From: Monarcha castaneiventris obscurior
Lineage: Eukaryota > Chordata > Aves > Passeriformes > Monarchidae
Reading direction: 5' to 3'
Assembly (NCBI GenBank): GCA_026261815.1
Contig: JAMPIT010000493.1
Location: forward strand, 8,697,501-8,761,500
DNA length: 64,000 nucleotides
Below, one piece after another: positions 23,111 to 35,170 of the stretch. Made by a program: the position numbers and the translations under genes. Position 1 is the stretch's first letter, and each line of letters starts with the position of its first letter. The notes under the pieces are model-generated. The model searched no databases. It was not told the origin of the DNA and worked only from the letters and a program-made list of their open reading frames with translations.

Positions 23111-25837
23111 ATAGTTCATATGTGCAAAGCATTCCTCCAGCAGAGGTAAAACACCAGGCCAAGTTCCTCTAACCTCACCCAGATGTGCTGAACGTGTGCC
23201 CTTTGGCCAGCTGGGCTGGAGGGGACATTCAGCACGTTTTTGGCCAAGGGACAGTCACAGGCCCTTTGCTGAGCAGAGCAGGTGGGTGTCCCCAGCAGGC
23301 ACGAGTTTGCCCTCAGCACGTGTGCTCCCCATGCCAGTCAGTAGCACTCTTGTGGTTTAAGAAGAGAATCCAAAAAAATCTTCACCAGAAACAATCTGTT
23401 CCAGCAAATTTTTATCTGATGTTTTTCATCAGTAGCTTCAGGGCAGGTTCCTTAGGGATCCAGACTCGCTGGCCATCCCCAGCCACAGCCAGGGGATCTC
23501 ACTGGTCCCTGGAGCTGGGCAGGACACGAGGACACAGCTGAACATTGGGTGTGGAGAAATGTTCTCCTTCATGTTCTCCAAAAACGATAATTTCCATTCC
23601 TGGAAAATCCCACACCTCTGATTTTAATTTTACTTTCTTTTTTCTAACTCAGAGGAATATTTTAGATATGAGAAATTTTCAGTGGATGACAAATTCCCAT
23701 TACTGCACATGTTGGGAGGAAAGCATTCAGTTTTTCCATCAGACAGGTGGCAGAGCAGGAAAGAGGGCTTGATTTTCCTGAATTTCACTCCAGAGAGTGG
23801 AGTTTATCAAGGCACACAGTGACTGCAACACTTTAGTTTAGATAAACCCACCTTTCCCACAGAGCTGGGCAAAGGGTGAAGTAAGAACCCTACTTATTTC
23901 ATTACTTTTTTTTTTTAATTTCAGTTTCAGAAGCAGAGACCCAAGAGCAGTGTTGGGGCTGCGCTTCAGGGAATGCAATTCTCATTCCTTTGAAAATCCT
24001 CATTCTGCTGGTTGGGAATTTTGTTCAACATTTCCCTCCCCAGCTGGTGGAGTGGGGCTGAACTTTCTCAAGGTGTTGACCTGTGTGGAAGGAAGAAAAA
24101 AGAAGGGCAGATTTCATCCAACTTGGATTTACCTGGGGAATGATTTTCTTCCAGAGATCCTAATCTGAAACTGCTTCTTCCCCATGGTGGTTTACAACCT
24201 CTGACGTCCCTCCACAGGGATGGACTGTGGATCTGGGAGCACCAATGGGGCTGGCCACAGCCTCTGGGAAGGGATGGATTGGCATTTTGGCTCATGAGAT
24301 TAAGAACTGACTTTATTCCAGCCACGGCTGTGCCCCAGCACTGTGGAAAGCACAACAGTTATGCAGAAAGCAGCTGGGCAGAATTTCCTCATGTATCACC
24401 AATTTCCCAGGGTAGAGGAGTTTTGCTGAGCTTCTGGATATCTCCCAGAGCTGGTTCTGTTGTGATTGATCTCAAAACTCTCCACTACAGCCCTCTGGAA
24501 AGGTAGGAGAGGTGGCTGCAGCCACATCCTTCGGAGGAAAGGGTTACTGAGGAACTTTCAAAATGCCTTGAGAAACACAACTCTGAGCCCCAAGTTTCAA
24601 TGGAAATGCAGTGAAACAAACCTCAAAAAGCAAACTACAAGCTCCTCTCCCAGATTTCCTTTTCCTTTCATGGCGCAAATTAGAGAATACAAACTTAGTG
24701 GAATTGCAAGCATCTAAGAATAGCTTTGATTTTCCTAAACATTTACAATTCTGTTTTATGTACATCGTCAGAAAAAGAGCAAGGAAATACAAAATGTAAA
24801 TCTTTAAATGAACCTGAATACCAAGGAGACTTTACATATCTGCTTGGAACAAATGGGATGTTGCAGCTAAATCTCAAACAGGGGAATCAGAGAGTTTCAA
24901 TAGCCGTGGATGTGTGGAGCATAATCAGACATGGGATGTCTCGTGTAGGGTTCTTCTCTCCCTCCCTCCCTGCCTTGCAGGTTAAGAAAATTGTTGTAAC
25001 TTGCTACAGATTTTGCTGCCTGTTTGGTTTCACGGCTCCCAGAGCCAGAATCCCATCTCCATTTCAGAGAGCAGCAACTCCGTGCTAAGCTGGATGTCAA
25101 AATCCTGCCTGGAAAGGGGATGGGGAGATGCTCCATGGATACTGTCCCCATTAAATGAGCACCATGAAAGGTCTAACGAACCCAGCAGCCATGCATCTGA
25201 AACACCTCCAGACATGGAAGAGTTGCAGGAATTCCAGAGAGCCTGTCGGGTACCTTTGATAAAAAGTCACCTTTACAACAGGGATATTGTTCTTGGTTGT
25301 ACTGCAGTGCTGAGAGAAAAGTTGAATTTGGGGGAGGATATTAGCCCTTTCCTCAGCAGGACAGCCCTGATAGAGCAGAAAGCATTAAGAAAGCAATTTA
25401 AAAAACATAATGCTCAGGAAGCACCTAATTTTACCACCAGCTGGGTGTTAAATTAATTGTGTGCAAGTTGAATGCGGCATGAGATGGAAAAGTCAGGCTT
25501 AAAATGTGTGTTCTTTTCTAAGAACAGTTTTGTTTCTTGGTTGAAAGCAAGGAGTGAATCTCAAGGAAAGCATCAGGTGATCAGTGAGTGATATCCTGAT
25601 GGATTAACCCAGCACACGCTTGCCTGGAAATGCTCAGGGGTCAGGAGTGGATTATAACTCTCTCCAACTCTGAGTTCTGAGCTGTGTGTTACCCTCGGTG
25701 TGTTCGAAGAGGAGTTTTGGGATCAGGAAAGAGGCTGCCTATGGAAGGGCAGAGCCATGATTCACTTGCCTCAGCAGGCTGAGGAAACTGACATCAGTGA
25801 AATCTCGGAGACCGCAGAGGCTGCAAAGCGCTGCCAC
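23111..25837. other. gene-free stretch with a curious open frame
   Basis: Most of the stretch is unremarkable. A 151-codon plus frame at 25001-25456 has a charged, leucine-rich C-terminal half that looks less biased than other chance ORFs here, but no domain is recognisable and no flanking exon was found. I do not call it a gene. Confidence 0.45.
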
Positions 25838-25945
25838 TCCCATTTTCTCACTAGGTAAACTGAGGTCAGGGATGCTTTTTGACTTGCCCAAGGTCATGCA
25901 CAAATTAGTGGTAGAGCCAGAAACAAGACCTAAAAGACCCCGTTT
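25838..25945 (-). repeat. MIR SINE relic
   Basis: The plus strand reads CCCATTTTCTCACTAGGTAA, then ACTGAGGTCAGGGATG, then GACTTGCCCAAGGTCATGCA, then a GTGGTAGAGCCAGAAACAAG-like block. This is the reverse complement of the MIR core in the right order and spacing ('...agctgtgtgaccttgggcaagt...cctcagtttcctcatctgtaaaatggg'). The element is therefore on the minus strand. It is the clearest ancient SINE in the window. Confidence 0.83.
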
Positions 25946-28380
25946 CCTTTCATTGCCGCAGTGTTTTCCATTGCAGATGCAGAAATGTTGTGGGCCCGTT
26001 GTTCAAAAAGAACCCATTACCCGTCTGCAGGGCTCAGATCAACCTCAAGGGAGATCAAATAGCCCCGTGGTGAAAAGGCATCCCAGAACAGCTGCCTGCT
26101 GCTGACGGGTTTTTAGGCTGAGATTCCCTCAGCAGCATCGTTCCTGGTTCCCACTGAACACTTAATTCAGCCTGATGGAGCCATTCTGCAAAGCAAGAGA
26201 CTTTCGCTTACAGATATGCAACTTCTGTACTTGTTCAAAACAGCCAGAAATGTTATTTATACCAAATTTGCAGCTCAAAGCTATCAGCTGCTAAAGCCCC
26301 TCCCTGCCTGCTCCTTCCATCTTTTCTGCTGCTTCTTCTTTTTTCTTCTTTTTGTCTTCTTTATTTTTTTTTTCTGGTCAGGCTCTTGTTTTGGAAATAC
26401 CCCAGATTGTAATAATTTTACTTGTACTGCATTACTTGGCTTTGTTCATCTACTGATGAAGTGCCAGGCCTGAAGTACTGCCAGATGAGAGTAGGCATCT
26501 TGCAGCACTGAAGGGAACTTTCCTGGGATTATTTACTGGTCGAGTCACCCTGCACGTGTTCTGAACAAGCAGCAGGACTCTGCCCACATGGGGTTAGGGT
26601 GGGAAGGGGCACAGAAGGTCTCATGCACTGCATCCATCAAAGCCCAGGGGAGAGGCTGCAGCCCCAGCTGGACCTGCTCTGGCCACAGCTCTGGCCAAGT
26701 GGCTGAGAAAATGAGCAGCAGCAAAATTTTAGGGGTGATTCAGGCTCCCAAGGAAGGCCATCCATGGTGTGAAGCAGCAATGGGAATGGGGGAAATCCAG
26801 CCACCAGCCACCCCTGGTCCCACTGCAGGCTCGCAGCCCAGCTGCTTTGAACTCCAAACCAGGGTTAGCTCAGTTCTCAGGCCCAGATTCACTACAAAGA
26901 TCTGAGTCTTGATGAACATTTTAACTAACTTGGCCCAAACTCCCAGTTCATAACAGAACACAAATCCAGGCACTTTGATGTGGTCTGAGGTTTTGTAAAG
27001 AAAGGTTCAGCTGGCTCTCGAGTTGACTTTGGGTTTGGCTGTGCCTCCTGGGTCACTGCAGCCTGCGAGGGCTGGTGTGGGCTGGCCCAGGGCTGCTGTC
27101 ACTGTCACAGCTGGGGAGAGCCCAGCTCTTGTCACTGCAGATTGCAGAGAAGCAGGGAAACAGTGGGCAGCAGATGCCATTAACTCTTTGCAGGCTGCAC
27201 CGGGATCTGCCACAAGGCCTTCTAGAATTTCATCCCATGATGGCTTTCTACAAAGAACCCACCCTCTGCAACAACAGAATTTAAACAAGCAGATCATCTT
27301 ACGTGCTTTTCTTGGGTTTGAGTCATTTTAACAGTTTGACTTGCCTCTTGGTAAGATCTACTCAAATACTACTGCAAAATCGGAATGCCACAGTTTTCTC
27401 TCATTATTCTCCCTTGCACAGATCTCAGGGTGTAGGTGCAATATCTTAGCAAAGAAGAATGAGTTTTTTTTCCTGGGCAAACGTGATGGACAGCAAGTGA
27501 AAGTGAGCTCCTGGGAAGTGAAGTCCTTTGGGTACTTGTGGATGTCCCTACAGTGGCACCCCAGCTCGCTGACCAGTAACTAGCTTGGTTGAAGTCTGGC
27601 TCAGCAGAACCAACTACAAAGACTTGCAGTTTTGAAGGACTCCTTTCTTGCAAGAATATATAAGAATCCTTTCTAAGAGCAACTGCTTAAGTCCCTCCTG
27701 TGATCTCCCACAGTAGACCTAAAAAGTAGATTAAGAAAAGTAATAAGGTAAAGGAAAAAACCAGTGCTTTGCTCATTTATTTTATACATTAAGGGGAACA
27801 CTGACCTTTGAGATCGCTTTTTTCCCTAGAATTCATGGTGATGAATAGAATGTATTCTGACTTTAAATGAAACAGAGTGCTTTGAAAAGACAGAAAATTA
27901 GCAACATATGGGCCAAAGGACCCAAAGAGATGAGAAAAAAGGAGGGGGAAGAAAATGAAGGAAAGTTTCAGATGTCGCTGTGATCCTGCAGCAGAATATT
28001 TTAATGTTTGTGCTATGAGGGGAGGTCAGGCCCCCTTTGGACATCCCCTGGTGTCATGATGAGGCCTTTCTGTGTGCAAGGCAAATAGAAATTACACTTC
28101 CTCCACTGCAAATACTCCTTCAGAGTATGCCAGAGGATGCCACAGAGGAAAAGAACAGCGGGATCTTACAGAAAAGGTGATTTTCCCCTCCCCTATCCCC
28201 TCACTGCTGTCACCCAGAGATGGTCTCATGCACTGCATCCATCATGTGGGATACAATATCCCCTGACAGATTTCCCAGAAACCTTGGAGTCCATGGATTT
28301 TGGTGCCTGGTTCTTATCCCCAGGCTGAGCCCTGCTCTGCCCAGGGGAGGGCTTGGATATAAACAGAACAGGGGATGCCC
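25946..28380. other. gene-free stretch
   Basis: It contains an impure pyrimidine tract of T and C at about 26318-26373, a few frames of about 100 codons without motifs (for example 26588-26905 and 27023-27331), and AT-rich text at 27660-27960. No gene or repeat family is supported apart from these. Confidence 0.5.
26318..26373. repeat. degenerate (TTC)n polypyrimidine tract
   Basis: Nearly all pyrimidine for about 55 bp, with repeated TTCTT units and a terminal T run. It gives a phenylalanine-rich stretch in a plus frame, which is an artefact of the repeat. Confidence 0.75.
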
Positions 28381-28490
28381 CTGGGTGTCTCTGGGTGTTC
28401 CTGGGTGTCTCTGGGTGTTCCTGAATGTCCCTGGGTATTCCTGGGTGTCCCTGGGTGTCCGTGGGCATCCCTGGGTGTCCCTGGACATCT
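28381..28490. repeat. 10-bp minisatellite, 11 units
   Basis: Eleven consecutive decamers with consensus CTGGGTGTCC fill this interval without a gap. The first four alternate between endings TCT and TTC, so the array began as a 20-bp higher-order unit. Units 5, 6, 9 and 11 carry substitutions. Because the unit is not a multiple of three and contains no stop, all three plus frames stay open, which explains the overlapping ORFs on both strands (164 codons on plus at 28220-28714, 158 on minus at 28210-28686). Confidence 0.93.
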
Positions 28491-28600
28491 TCACACTGCA
28501 GAACAGCCAGCACCAGCTTCCCCTCAGGAAGCTGTACTGGGTCGTACCCCAAAAGGACAACAGCCCTATTAGCTGGCCACCAGCACTGTTCACAGTCACA

Positions 28601-28644
28601 TTTTCCACAGCCCCTTTTTCTACAGCCTCTTTTTCCATAGCCCA
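28601..28644. repeat. 15-bp tandem repeat, three imperfect copies
   Basis: Copies of the form TTTTTCCACAGCCCC occur at 28601-28614, 28615-28629 and 28630-28644, differing at a few bases. The array is unrelated in sequence to the decamer array 110 bp upstream. Confidence 0.75.
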
Positions 28645-29780
28645 GCACTTCCTCAAGTGCTTCCCCCATCTACAACACCCCTGCAATTTGCACCAGAAAC
28701 AGGGCCTGCTTTGAACTCACCACTGACACAAAGCATTTGCTCATTTTTATTCAGTTAAGTCAATTAAAAAATATCATATTGGCAGTTATATTCCTAATGT
28801 AACTTTTCCTTAACTTGCTTTTTTTTTGAGGGGCAATTTCCTTGTTTTTCTCAAAAGTATATTTGAAATATTCCATTTCTGCAGGAGGAGGCAGCACACT
28901 CTGTAAGAGGTGGTTGGTTAAAAATAGCTTATGACCCAATCAGCTGCTAATTACCTGAGCCTTTTGGATGGCTGGGAATGCTCATCAAATCAGGAATTAG
29001 CTAAAGCAGGAGCTGCAGTATCAAACTCTTCACAATTAACTTTGTGTAATCATTTAAGTGTCTTATTAATTGATTCAATATTCTTAATTAAATTAAAAAC
29101 CACTCCCATTTTAATTAAGGTTTGATTCAAGCCAACCAGAGCTAGGGAACTTGGAGTGAAGACTCCCAGCTTCACCCCTGCTGCTGCTGCAGCTCATGTG
29201 CTTGGAGAGGCCACGTGCTGATAGGAAATCTCTCCTATCAGTGGAAGGTAATTAGTGCAGAAAAACCCGACCTGGCCGTGCCTGTCACTGCTGTGGTGAC
29301 ACTGGGAAGTGCCACATTTATACATTATGCAGACAGCTAGGAGAGACTAAATGCTATTTCTTTTTCCCCAAGTGAAACCAAATCTGGGTAAAATTAACAT
29401 TCTATCCTGCGAGTACATTTAGTCCCGATCCAAGTCTGCTTATTTTTTCCATTCTCTCTCTGTCATTTTAGCTTGTTCATCTCTCAGCTGAAAAAAAGAA
29501 GGGAGGAAAAAGTTCTCTGCTGTTGCACAAGCATGAAAACTGCTTTGTGCTCCCCAAAACATCCCTAGGCCCGGGCACCCCCTTCACATCCAGTAATAAA
29601 TGTGTTTATGTATGTATCTACCACACTTAGGTATTTGCACAGAGCTGCCATCATTTTGCTTCCCCCCCAATATTTTGGAGCGTCTGGTTAAAAATTACTT
29701 TGGGCTTTGCTTCTCCTCTTGGCCATTGTGAGGCTTTGCTTGTGCACAGGATGCACAAATATTTCTATAAAAGTCCTTTC

Positions 29781-29798
29781 TTTTTTTTTTTTTTTTTT
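29781..29798. repeat. poly(T) run
   Basis: Eighteen T residues. On the minus strand this is a poly(A), but I find no retroposed transcript upstream of it. Confidence 0.85.
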
Positions 29799-30660
29799 GC
29801 CAATGCTGCTGCTTCCTTGCAGAGCTGCATGTGCTTAAATCAGCAGAGTGTTGAAGCAGAGAAGTAAATAGGAAGCTTGTGAGTGAAATGCTTGATCCAA
29901 GAGCTCTTGCAGTAATAGCATAAACCCTTTTGGCATTAACTGTGGCCCACTTTGGGGAAGGACAGGAGAGAAATTAAGCCCCTGTGGGCTTTGGCTTCTG
30001 TGCCAGGCCTGCCTGTTAAGGTCCTGCTTTGTGTGAGGTTGTTAATGGCTCATGGATTATGGAAATCCTTTAGCAAATGGGCTCTCTGAGCAGCTCTTGG
30101 GTGTTTTTCAAAGAGGAAGTCAAAGTCCTGGGATGGGGTTGGAAATTACGAATGCCAGGCCCAGCCCAGCACAAACTCCTCCAGATGCTGGTGAGACATG
30201 ACATGATTTGAACATCGTTGCTCTTACAGAACTAAAACTTGCTCCTCAGTGTTTCGTCTGGTCCAAAGGACCACCAGCTCCACCTGCCTCCTGCAGCATG
30301 GAGAGAAAACCCACCTCAGCTTCTTATCCAAACTCTCCTGGATATCCATGCCTGGGATAAAAAGAGGGAAGGAAACAGTGCCCCGAGGTCACATTTTGCC
30401 CTCAGACCAGCATCATCCAGGTTGAAGGCTCCTGGTGCCAGCTGGTTTCAGCAGGGAGGACACCTGCAGCCCGGGGACACCCAGCCATAAACCTGACCAC
30501 AAAATGACACCCTGAGCCCTGTGGCTCGGCCTGCCTCAGCAATGGCAGCCCTGGAGCCTCTCCCAGGGTGCTGTTAGACAATTTGTTTGCAGATGGGCTG
30601 AGACTTCAAAGAGCTGGTGGCTCTTCCCACAGCCCAGTTCACACAACCTCACACAGATCT

Positions 30661-30812
30661 GCAGGAGGACAGAGAAGAGACCTTAAAGTTCTTCTCATCC
30701 CACCCCCTGCCATGGACAGGGCCACCTTCCACTATCCCAGGCTGCTCCCAGCCCCATCCAACCTGGCCTTGGACACTTCCAGGGATCCAGGGGCACCACA
30801 GCTTCTCTGGGC
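30661..30812 (-). mobile_element. CR1 LINE 3' end, minus strand
   Basis: The plus strand shows, in order, 'gagaccttaaagttcttctc', 'ccccctgccatggacagggc', 'caccttccactatcccaggc', 'tgctcccagccccatccaac', 'ctggccttggacacttccag' and a final 'accacagcttctctgggca'. This is the reverse complement of the avian CR1 3' region, 5'-truncated. The left boundary is uncertain by about 15 bp. A 118-codon plus frame at 30617-30973 that crosses it has no independent support. Confidence 0.9.
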
Positions 30813-33800
30813 ATGATTGTCTTCTCAGGTTCACTCACAGAACCAGAGCACTGGTCTTTGTGCTCCATCTGCTCCCCACCAGTTTCTCTTCTGCCTGTCA
30901 GGTCTTCCCTTGTGGGCCAGGAGGGTTTTGGGAGAGACAGCACCCAAGCCCGATGGTGCCCTCGCCTGGCTGAGGCTCCTGTGGGACAAATATCCCCAGC
31001 AAACCCTCATCCTCATCTTCATCCCCACACCAAGCAATTCCAGGAACAGCGGACACCAACCCCAGCTGGCTGGGATATGGTTATGCATCACATCTGAGAT
31101 GGGAGGCCCCACAGGAGCATTTTCCCACTGGCTGCCTTCCTGACTCCCCCCAGCTTCTCCACGCCGTGCAGCACATGGAACATGGAGCCCTAAGAGCCAA
31201 GTCCTCGGGTAAGGGTTTTTAGGGTCAGACAAACTCTGCCCTTTGCTTCCCCTTTGCACCACGAGGACCCCACTGCCGAGGGGCACCAGCCACAGCCTCC
31301 CAGCCATGGATTGGAAGTGACATCAGGAGTTTGTGTGGGGTTTTTTTGTTGGTTTTTTTTTTTTTTTTCTTTTCCTCCAAATGGATCTTTCAAAATTCAC
31401 CTCTTGTGGTTCCTTGCACTGATGTTGCTGGAAGAGATAAGGCTGGGTTTTGGCCACAGTCCAGCTCAACTGTTGACGGAGCCGTGCAGTTCAGCGCCGA
31501 GCTGCAGGACTCTTCCTCCAGAATAAAGGCTCCTTTTCAGTTTACAGACACAAATACATGAATAAAAGCATATTTCATGCGTGATGTCTAAGTGTATCAA
31601 TCAGATAACTGGAACTGGTGTGCGTGTGGAGAAATTTCTGACGTAATACAACTTGTACAAAGAAGAAAGGCGCTTTCATTAATCTGCTGCTTGGAATGTC
31701 ACTTGTACACCAACAAGTGATTCAATAAGAACTTGGAAAAACAAATGAATCCATCGCTTTCAAATATGCAGGAGCCTCCCAAATTACAAGAGTGAGTGAG
31801 TGTACAGGATTCACGAGCAGGAAGAGACTCCCAGATCCAAGAAAGGTCCAGAAAAATAACTGGAAATGGAGAGCAGGTATGCACAAATTATGCTGGTGAG
31901 TCCAACAGAAAATTAATCAGTTCTCACTGTTGTCTCTTTTTTGGGGAAAGGAGGAAATCACTAAAAAAAAATAAGATCCCAGGAACAGACTTTGCAACCA
32001 TCCTCATGCAAATTGCCTTTGTAGTGTGAGTACAGAGGGGACTTGCTGACTCCTGCCAAGATTAAGTCTCCTACATTCAGATCCCATGTCCTGTTGAGAT
32101 TTACAGCTTGTCTGTAACGTGAGGACAGAGTCTTCCATCATGTCCTTGTAGCCCCAAGAATGCACAATATTCAAAGCTCGTTGGGACCAGCTCACACAGA
32201 TGCAGGTGGTGGATCCACACCACAAAATTCAGCTCTGGATATGGGTTTAAGTGCCCTGAAGAATGGCAAGCTTGGATTTACTAAAAAGGACTACATTAAA
32301 ATTAAATGGAAGGTTTTATTTGAATCAAAGAAAGGAAATTAGGTTTAGGTGGAAATTCCACCATCAAAAATTCCTGCACTGTGTCTCAGTGTTTTGGCAC
32401 CTACAGATGGGTAAATACTGTTCTGTGCTTGGACATCTCCACTGTATCTTAAGTGACTTTTCTGTAGGCACAAGGTGATATTTAATAATACTATTTAATC
32501 TTAAGTGAGAAACCATTTCTTTCCTCTGAAAATGAAAGATTTCCTATCAATTTTTTTATTCATCACAGGTATTTATAAGGCATCTGTCACACAAGTATCC
32601 AAGCGCCAGGTTTTCTTCTTGTAAAGAAAAATGAAGTTCTTTGATTATTTTTTTAAAGGTGATTTCATACCAAGCAAATGAAGCTTTCATTTAAGAAGTA
32701 TTAGAAGAATAGTTGTAAAAAAAAGAGGAAACACCTCTCCAGGGATAATAAGAAAACTGAATCTGCTTTACAGCTGTTATGGCCCATTCCAGTAGTTTCC
32801 CAAATGTGGTATTGCACCACTGATGATCCATGGAATATTTGCTGGAGCTCCACAGAGACCTTGGCTCTTCTCCTCATTTTCAGCTCCTGAACTATATAAA
32901 GAGACAGCTTAAAAATACACATTATTCTTCCCTAATGCAGCATTTCCACTCCAGCATCCAGTGCCCCTGACAGAAGGAAGTCTGTCGGTCCTAGTGGGGC
33001 AGGAATGCAGTCAGTACTGCTGCAGGAAAGGAAGGAGGGGGCAAGGAAATTTGAAATTTAAGAGATAACTGTGAGTAATGGAAGTCTGCCCCAGGACAGG
33101 CTGCTGTCCATACACAAGGGTGCACTTTTCCCCTTGTTGGGGTCTGGTGGCAGCGTCGGCTCTGGTGACGAGAGAAGGGGACACATCTGAGATGAGCTCA
33201 GCCAAGTGTCACATTGAAAAGTGGCATCTCCCCACAAAATGCGGAAGAAAATCTTGAGTCCCTCCCCTGCCTTGCAGGGTAGGTGCAGAAAACGGGGCTC
33301 CAGCCACCAAAACCATCCTTGGTGCTCTCAGTGCTGGATCCCGCTCCAATGAAATGTGAAGTAGCAGCAACAGGACAAGGGAGCACCAAGATAAAGGAAG
33401 CTGGTCAGCAAAGGGTTAATTTCCCAAAGACCAGCAGAGCAGATAACAGCCCCCTGCTGATGACAGTGCTGGGATACAGCTGATAACCCTGCCACGGGCC
33501 ATCCAAAAACGTGTCAAATGTGTTGGTGCTTTGGGGTAAATAAACTGATTTTAGCGGCAGCACCTCACACGTGGAGAATGTTTTGGTGACTTTTATGCCA
33601 TAGAGAGGGGAGTGGAGGAGAGTGGAGTTTGCAGCTTTCCTGCAGCCTTTCTCTTCACGGAGAGGATGGGAAGCTCAGTCTGCCAGGGGCATGGATGGAG
33701 CAGCAGCTCTGGAGCCATCCAGCCTCACCTCTCCCTCAATCCCTGGTTCTGATCAATCCCACCAGAGAGAATATCTTTCCAGCCAGGAGCCTCCTATACA

Positions 33801-33946
33801 AAGGTTTAGCTCAAACCCTCTGTGGTTTCTATGAACATCTCAGAGTCACTTGGGGCATCTCCACTGAGGAGAGGACAATTTCCAGCTGCTCTTGAAGGTT
33901 TGCACAAGCTGAGTGTGAACACACAGCGAGTGCCCAAGGAGCAGCC
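30813..33946. other. gene-free stretch
   Basis: GC-rich at first, with frames such as 158 codons on minus (30831-31307) that lack motifs. A T-rich tract lies at 31341-31368. The parts 31540-31700 and 32260-32940 are AT-rich and non-repetitive and could hold conserved elements. I see no gene. Confidence 0.5.
31341..31368. repeat. T-rich homopolymer tract
   Basis: Seven Ts, a short GTTGG interruption, then about sixteen Ts. It generates phenylalanine runs in plus frames and lysine runs on the minus strand, which should not be read as protein features. Confidence 0.85.
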
Positions 33947-34039
33947 CTGCATCCCACACCATTCCCACAGATTTATCCTGCATCCCACACCATTCCCACA
34001 GATTTATCCTGCATCCCACACCACTCCCACAGATTTATC
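33947..34039. repeat. 31-bp tandem repeat, exactly three copies
   Basis: The unit starts CTGCATCCCACACCATTCCC and ends ACAGATTTATC. Copies lie at 33947-33977, 33978-34008 and 34009-34039. The first two are identical and the third has one visible substitution (CCATT to CCACT). The near-identity points to a recent duplication or ongoing homogenisation, so length polymorphism is likely. Two frames read through it as repeated peptides, with no evidence of translation. Confidence 0.95.
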
Positions 34040-34199
34040 CTGCCCGTGCCATTTTGTCCCCATCCACAGAGCAGTGCCATCCAAAAAGGCTCTGCCCATT
34101 CCAAAGGGAAAGGGTAACAATTATGCCCAGCTAATTGTATCCCGATAAAAACACCAGCCTCATTATTCCATCCTGGAATTTTCATCTCTAACTTCTGTT

Positions 34200-35170
34200 T
34201 ATTCGAAGTAAACACCCTTGAATTACCATTATTATTATGCTTTCTTAAAAATACAAGATACCCCCAACTTTATTTCCAGGGATACATGTTCATTAGAGAT
34301 AAGGTGATTTCAAAAAAAAAAAAAATCATTTTATACTCTTAATTGTAAGCAGAAAACAATAAGCTCCCTATGAAAATGCGCAAATAATGCAACACACAGG
34401 CCTCGAATGCTAGAAGTTCAGTAATTGCTTTTCTGATAAAATGTTTTCAACTTCTTAATATTATTTTTATAGCTAGAAATCTCGCTTTCAGACAATGGGC
34501 TGGGAGCTGGCATTCCCCACATGTTTTAGACAAATAATGCACTCCCAATTGAAAGCAATGGAAGAATCGCTCCTGCCTTGTGGGTATTATATTTTTTAAT
34601 CTACCAATAAGTTTGGGTTTTCTTTCACTTTTTTTTTTCAGTTTTACAGGAAGTAATTCCAAACTGTAAGCCACGACTGACCTAACTACTTATTAAAAAT
34701 GCTAATATGCTTTTGTGCTTTGATGTCTGGTGAACAATAAAAGGGAGAGAGTTACTCTGGGACACTGTAATCCTTTATTTGTCACTAAGTTATGACACCC
34801 AGCAGAGCTGTGTGACAGTCCAAATCAATCATCCCCCGTGCACTGCAGGCCTTCTCTGCCTCCTGCAGAGCCTATGCAGTTTAATTAGCTTTTTTTCACA
34901 CTAGCATAATGTACATCTGCAGCTTCAGCAAGAAAAAGAAATGGAGGATAGTTCACTGGGATACGGTGCCTTAAAAAAAGTTCATATAAAAAAAAAAAAG
35001 TCTGAAAGAAGAAACATCACAATCCTTTGTAGTTTACTTCAGAGGAGTTTGCGGTAGAAATCTACAGGACTGGGTACTCTATATTGTTAAATGTAGATTT
35101 TTTTTTAACCTAATAAAGGCCTTTTCAGCTAAAACCTCAGATGGCATTTAAAGCCTTGTTCTTTTCTAAT
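34200..35170. promoter_or_regulatory. large AT-rich island, candidate conserved non-coding element
   Basis: About 1 kb of AT-rich, mostly unique text with short A and T runs. Notable words are AATGCTAATATGC (POU/octamer-like), TTCTTAATATTATT, GTAATTGC, AACAATAAAAGG and TGCGCAAATAATGCAAC. Only a 75-codon minus frame occurs and it has no features. Inferred to be an enhancer-like region because of composition and motif density; not proven. Confidence 0.38.

Larger units (their letters stand above)
28491..30660. other. gene-free stretch with an AT-rich part
   Basis: A three-copy 15-bp repeat lies at 28601-28644 (listed separately). Positions 28730-29130 are AT-rich with TTAATTGATTC, CTTAATTAAATT and TTTTAATTAAGG words and may be a conserved element. 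A T-run lies at 29781-29798. The rest is ordinary, with no frame above about 85 codons that has any feature. Confidence 0.5.

Noticed and set aside
28210..28714. Overlapping ORFs of 147-164 codons as repeat proteins
   Set aside because: They arise because the stop-free 10-bp minisatellite leaves all frames open.
29781..29798. Poly(T) as the tail of a minus-strand processed pseudogene
   Set aside because: No gene-like sequence or target-site duplication is found beside it.
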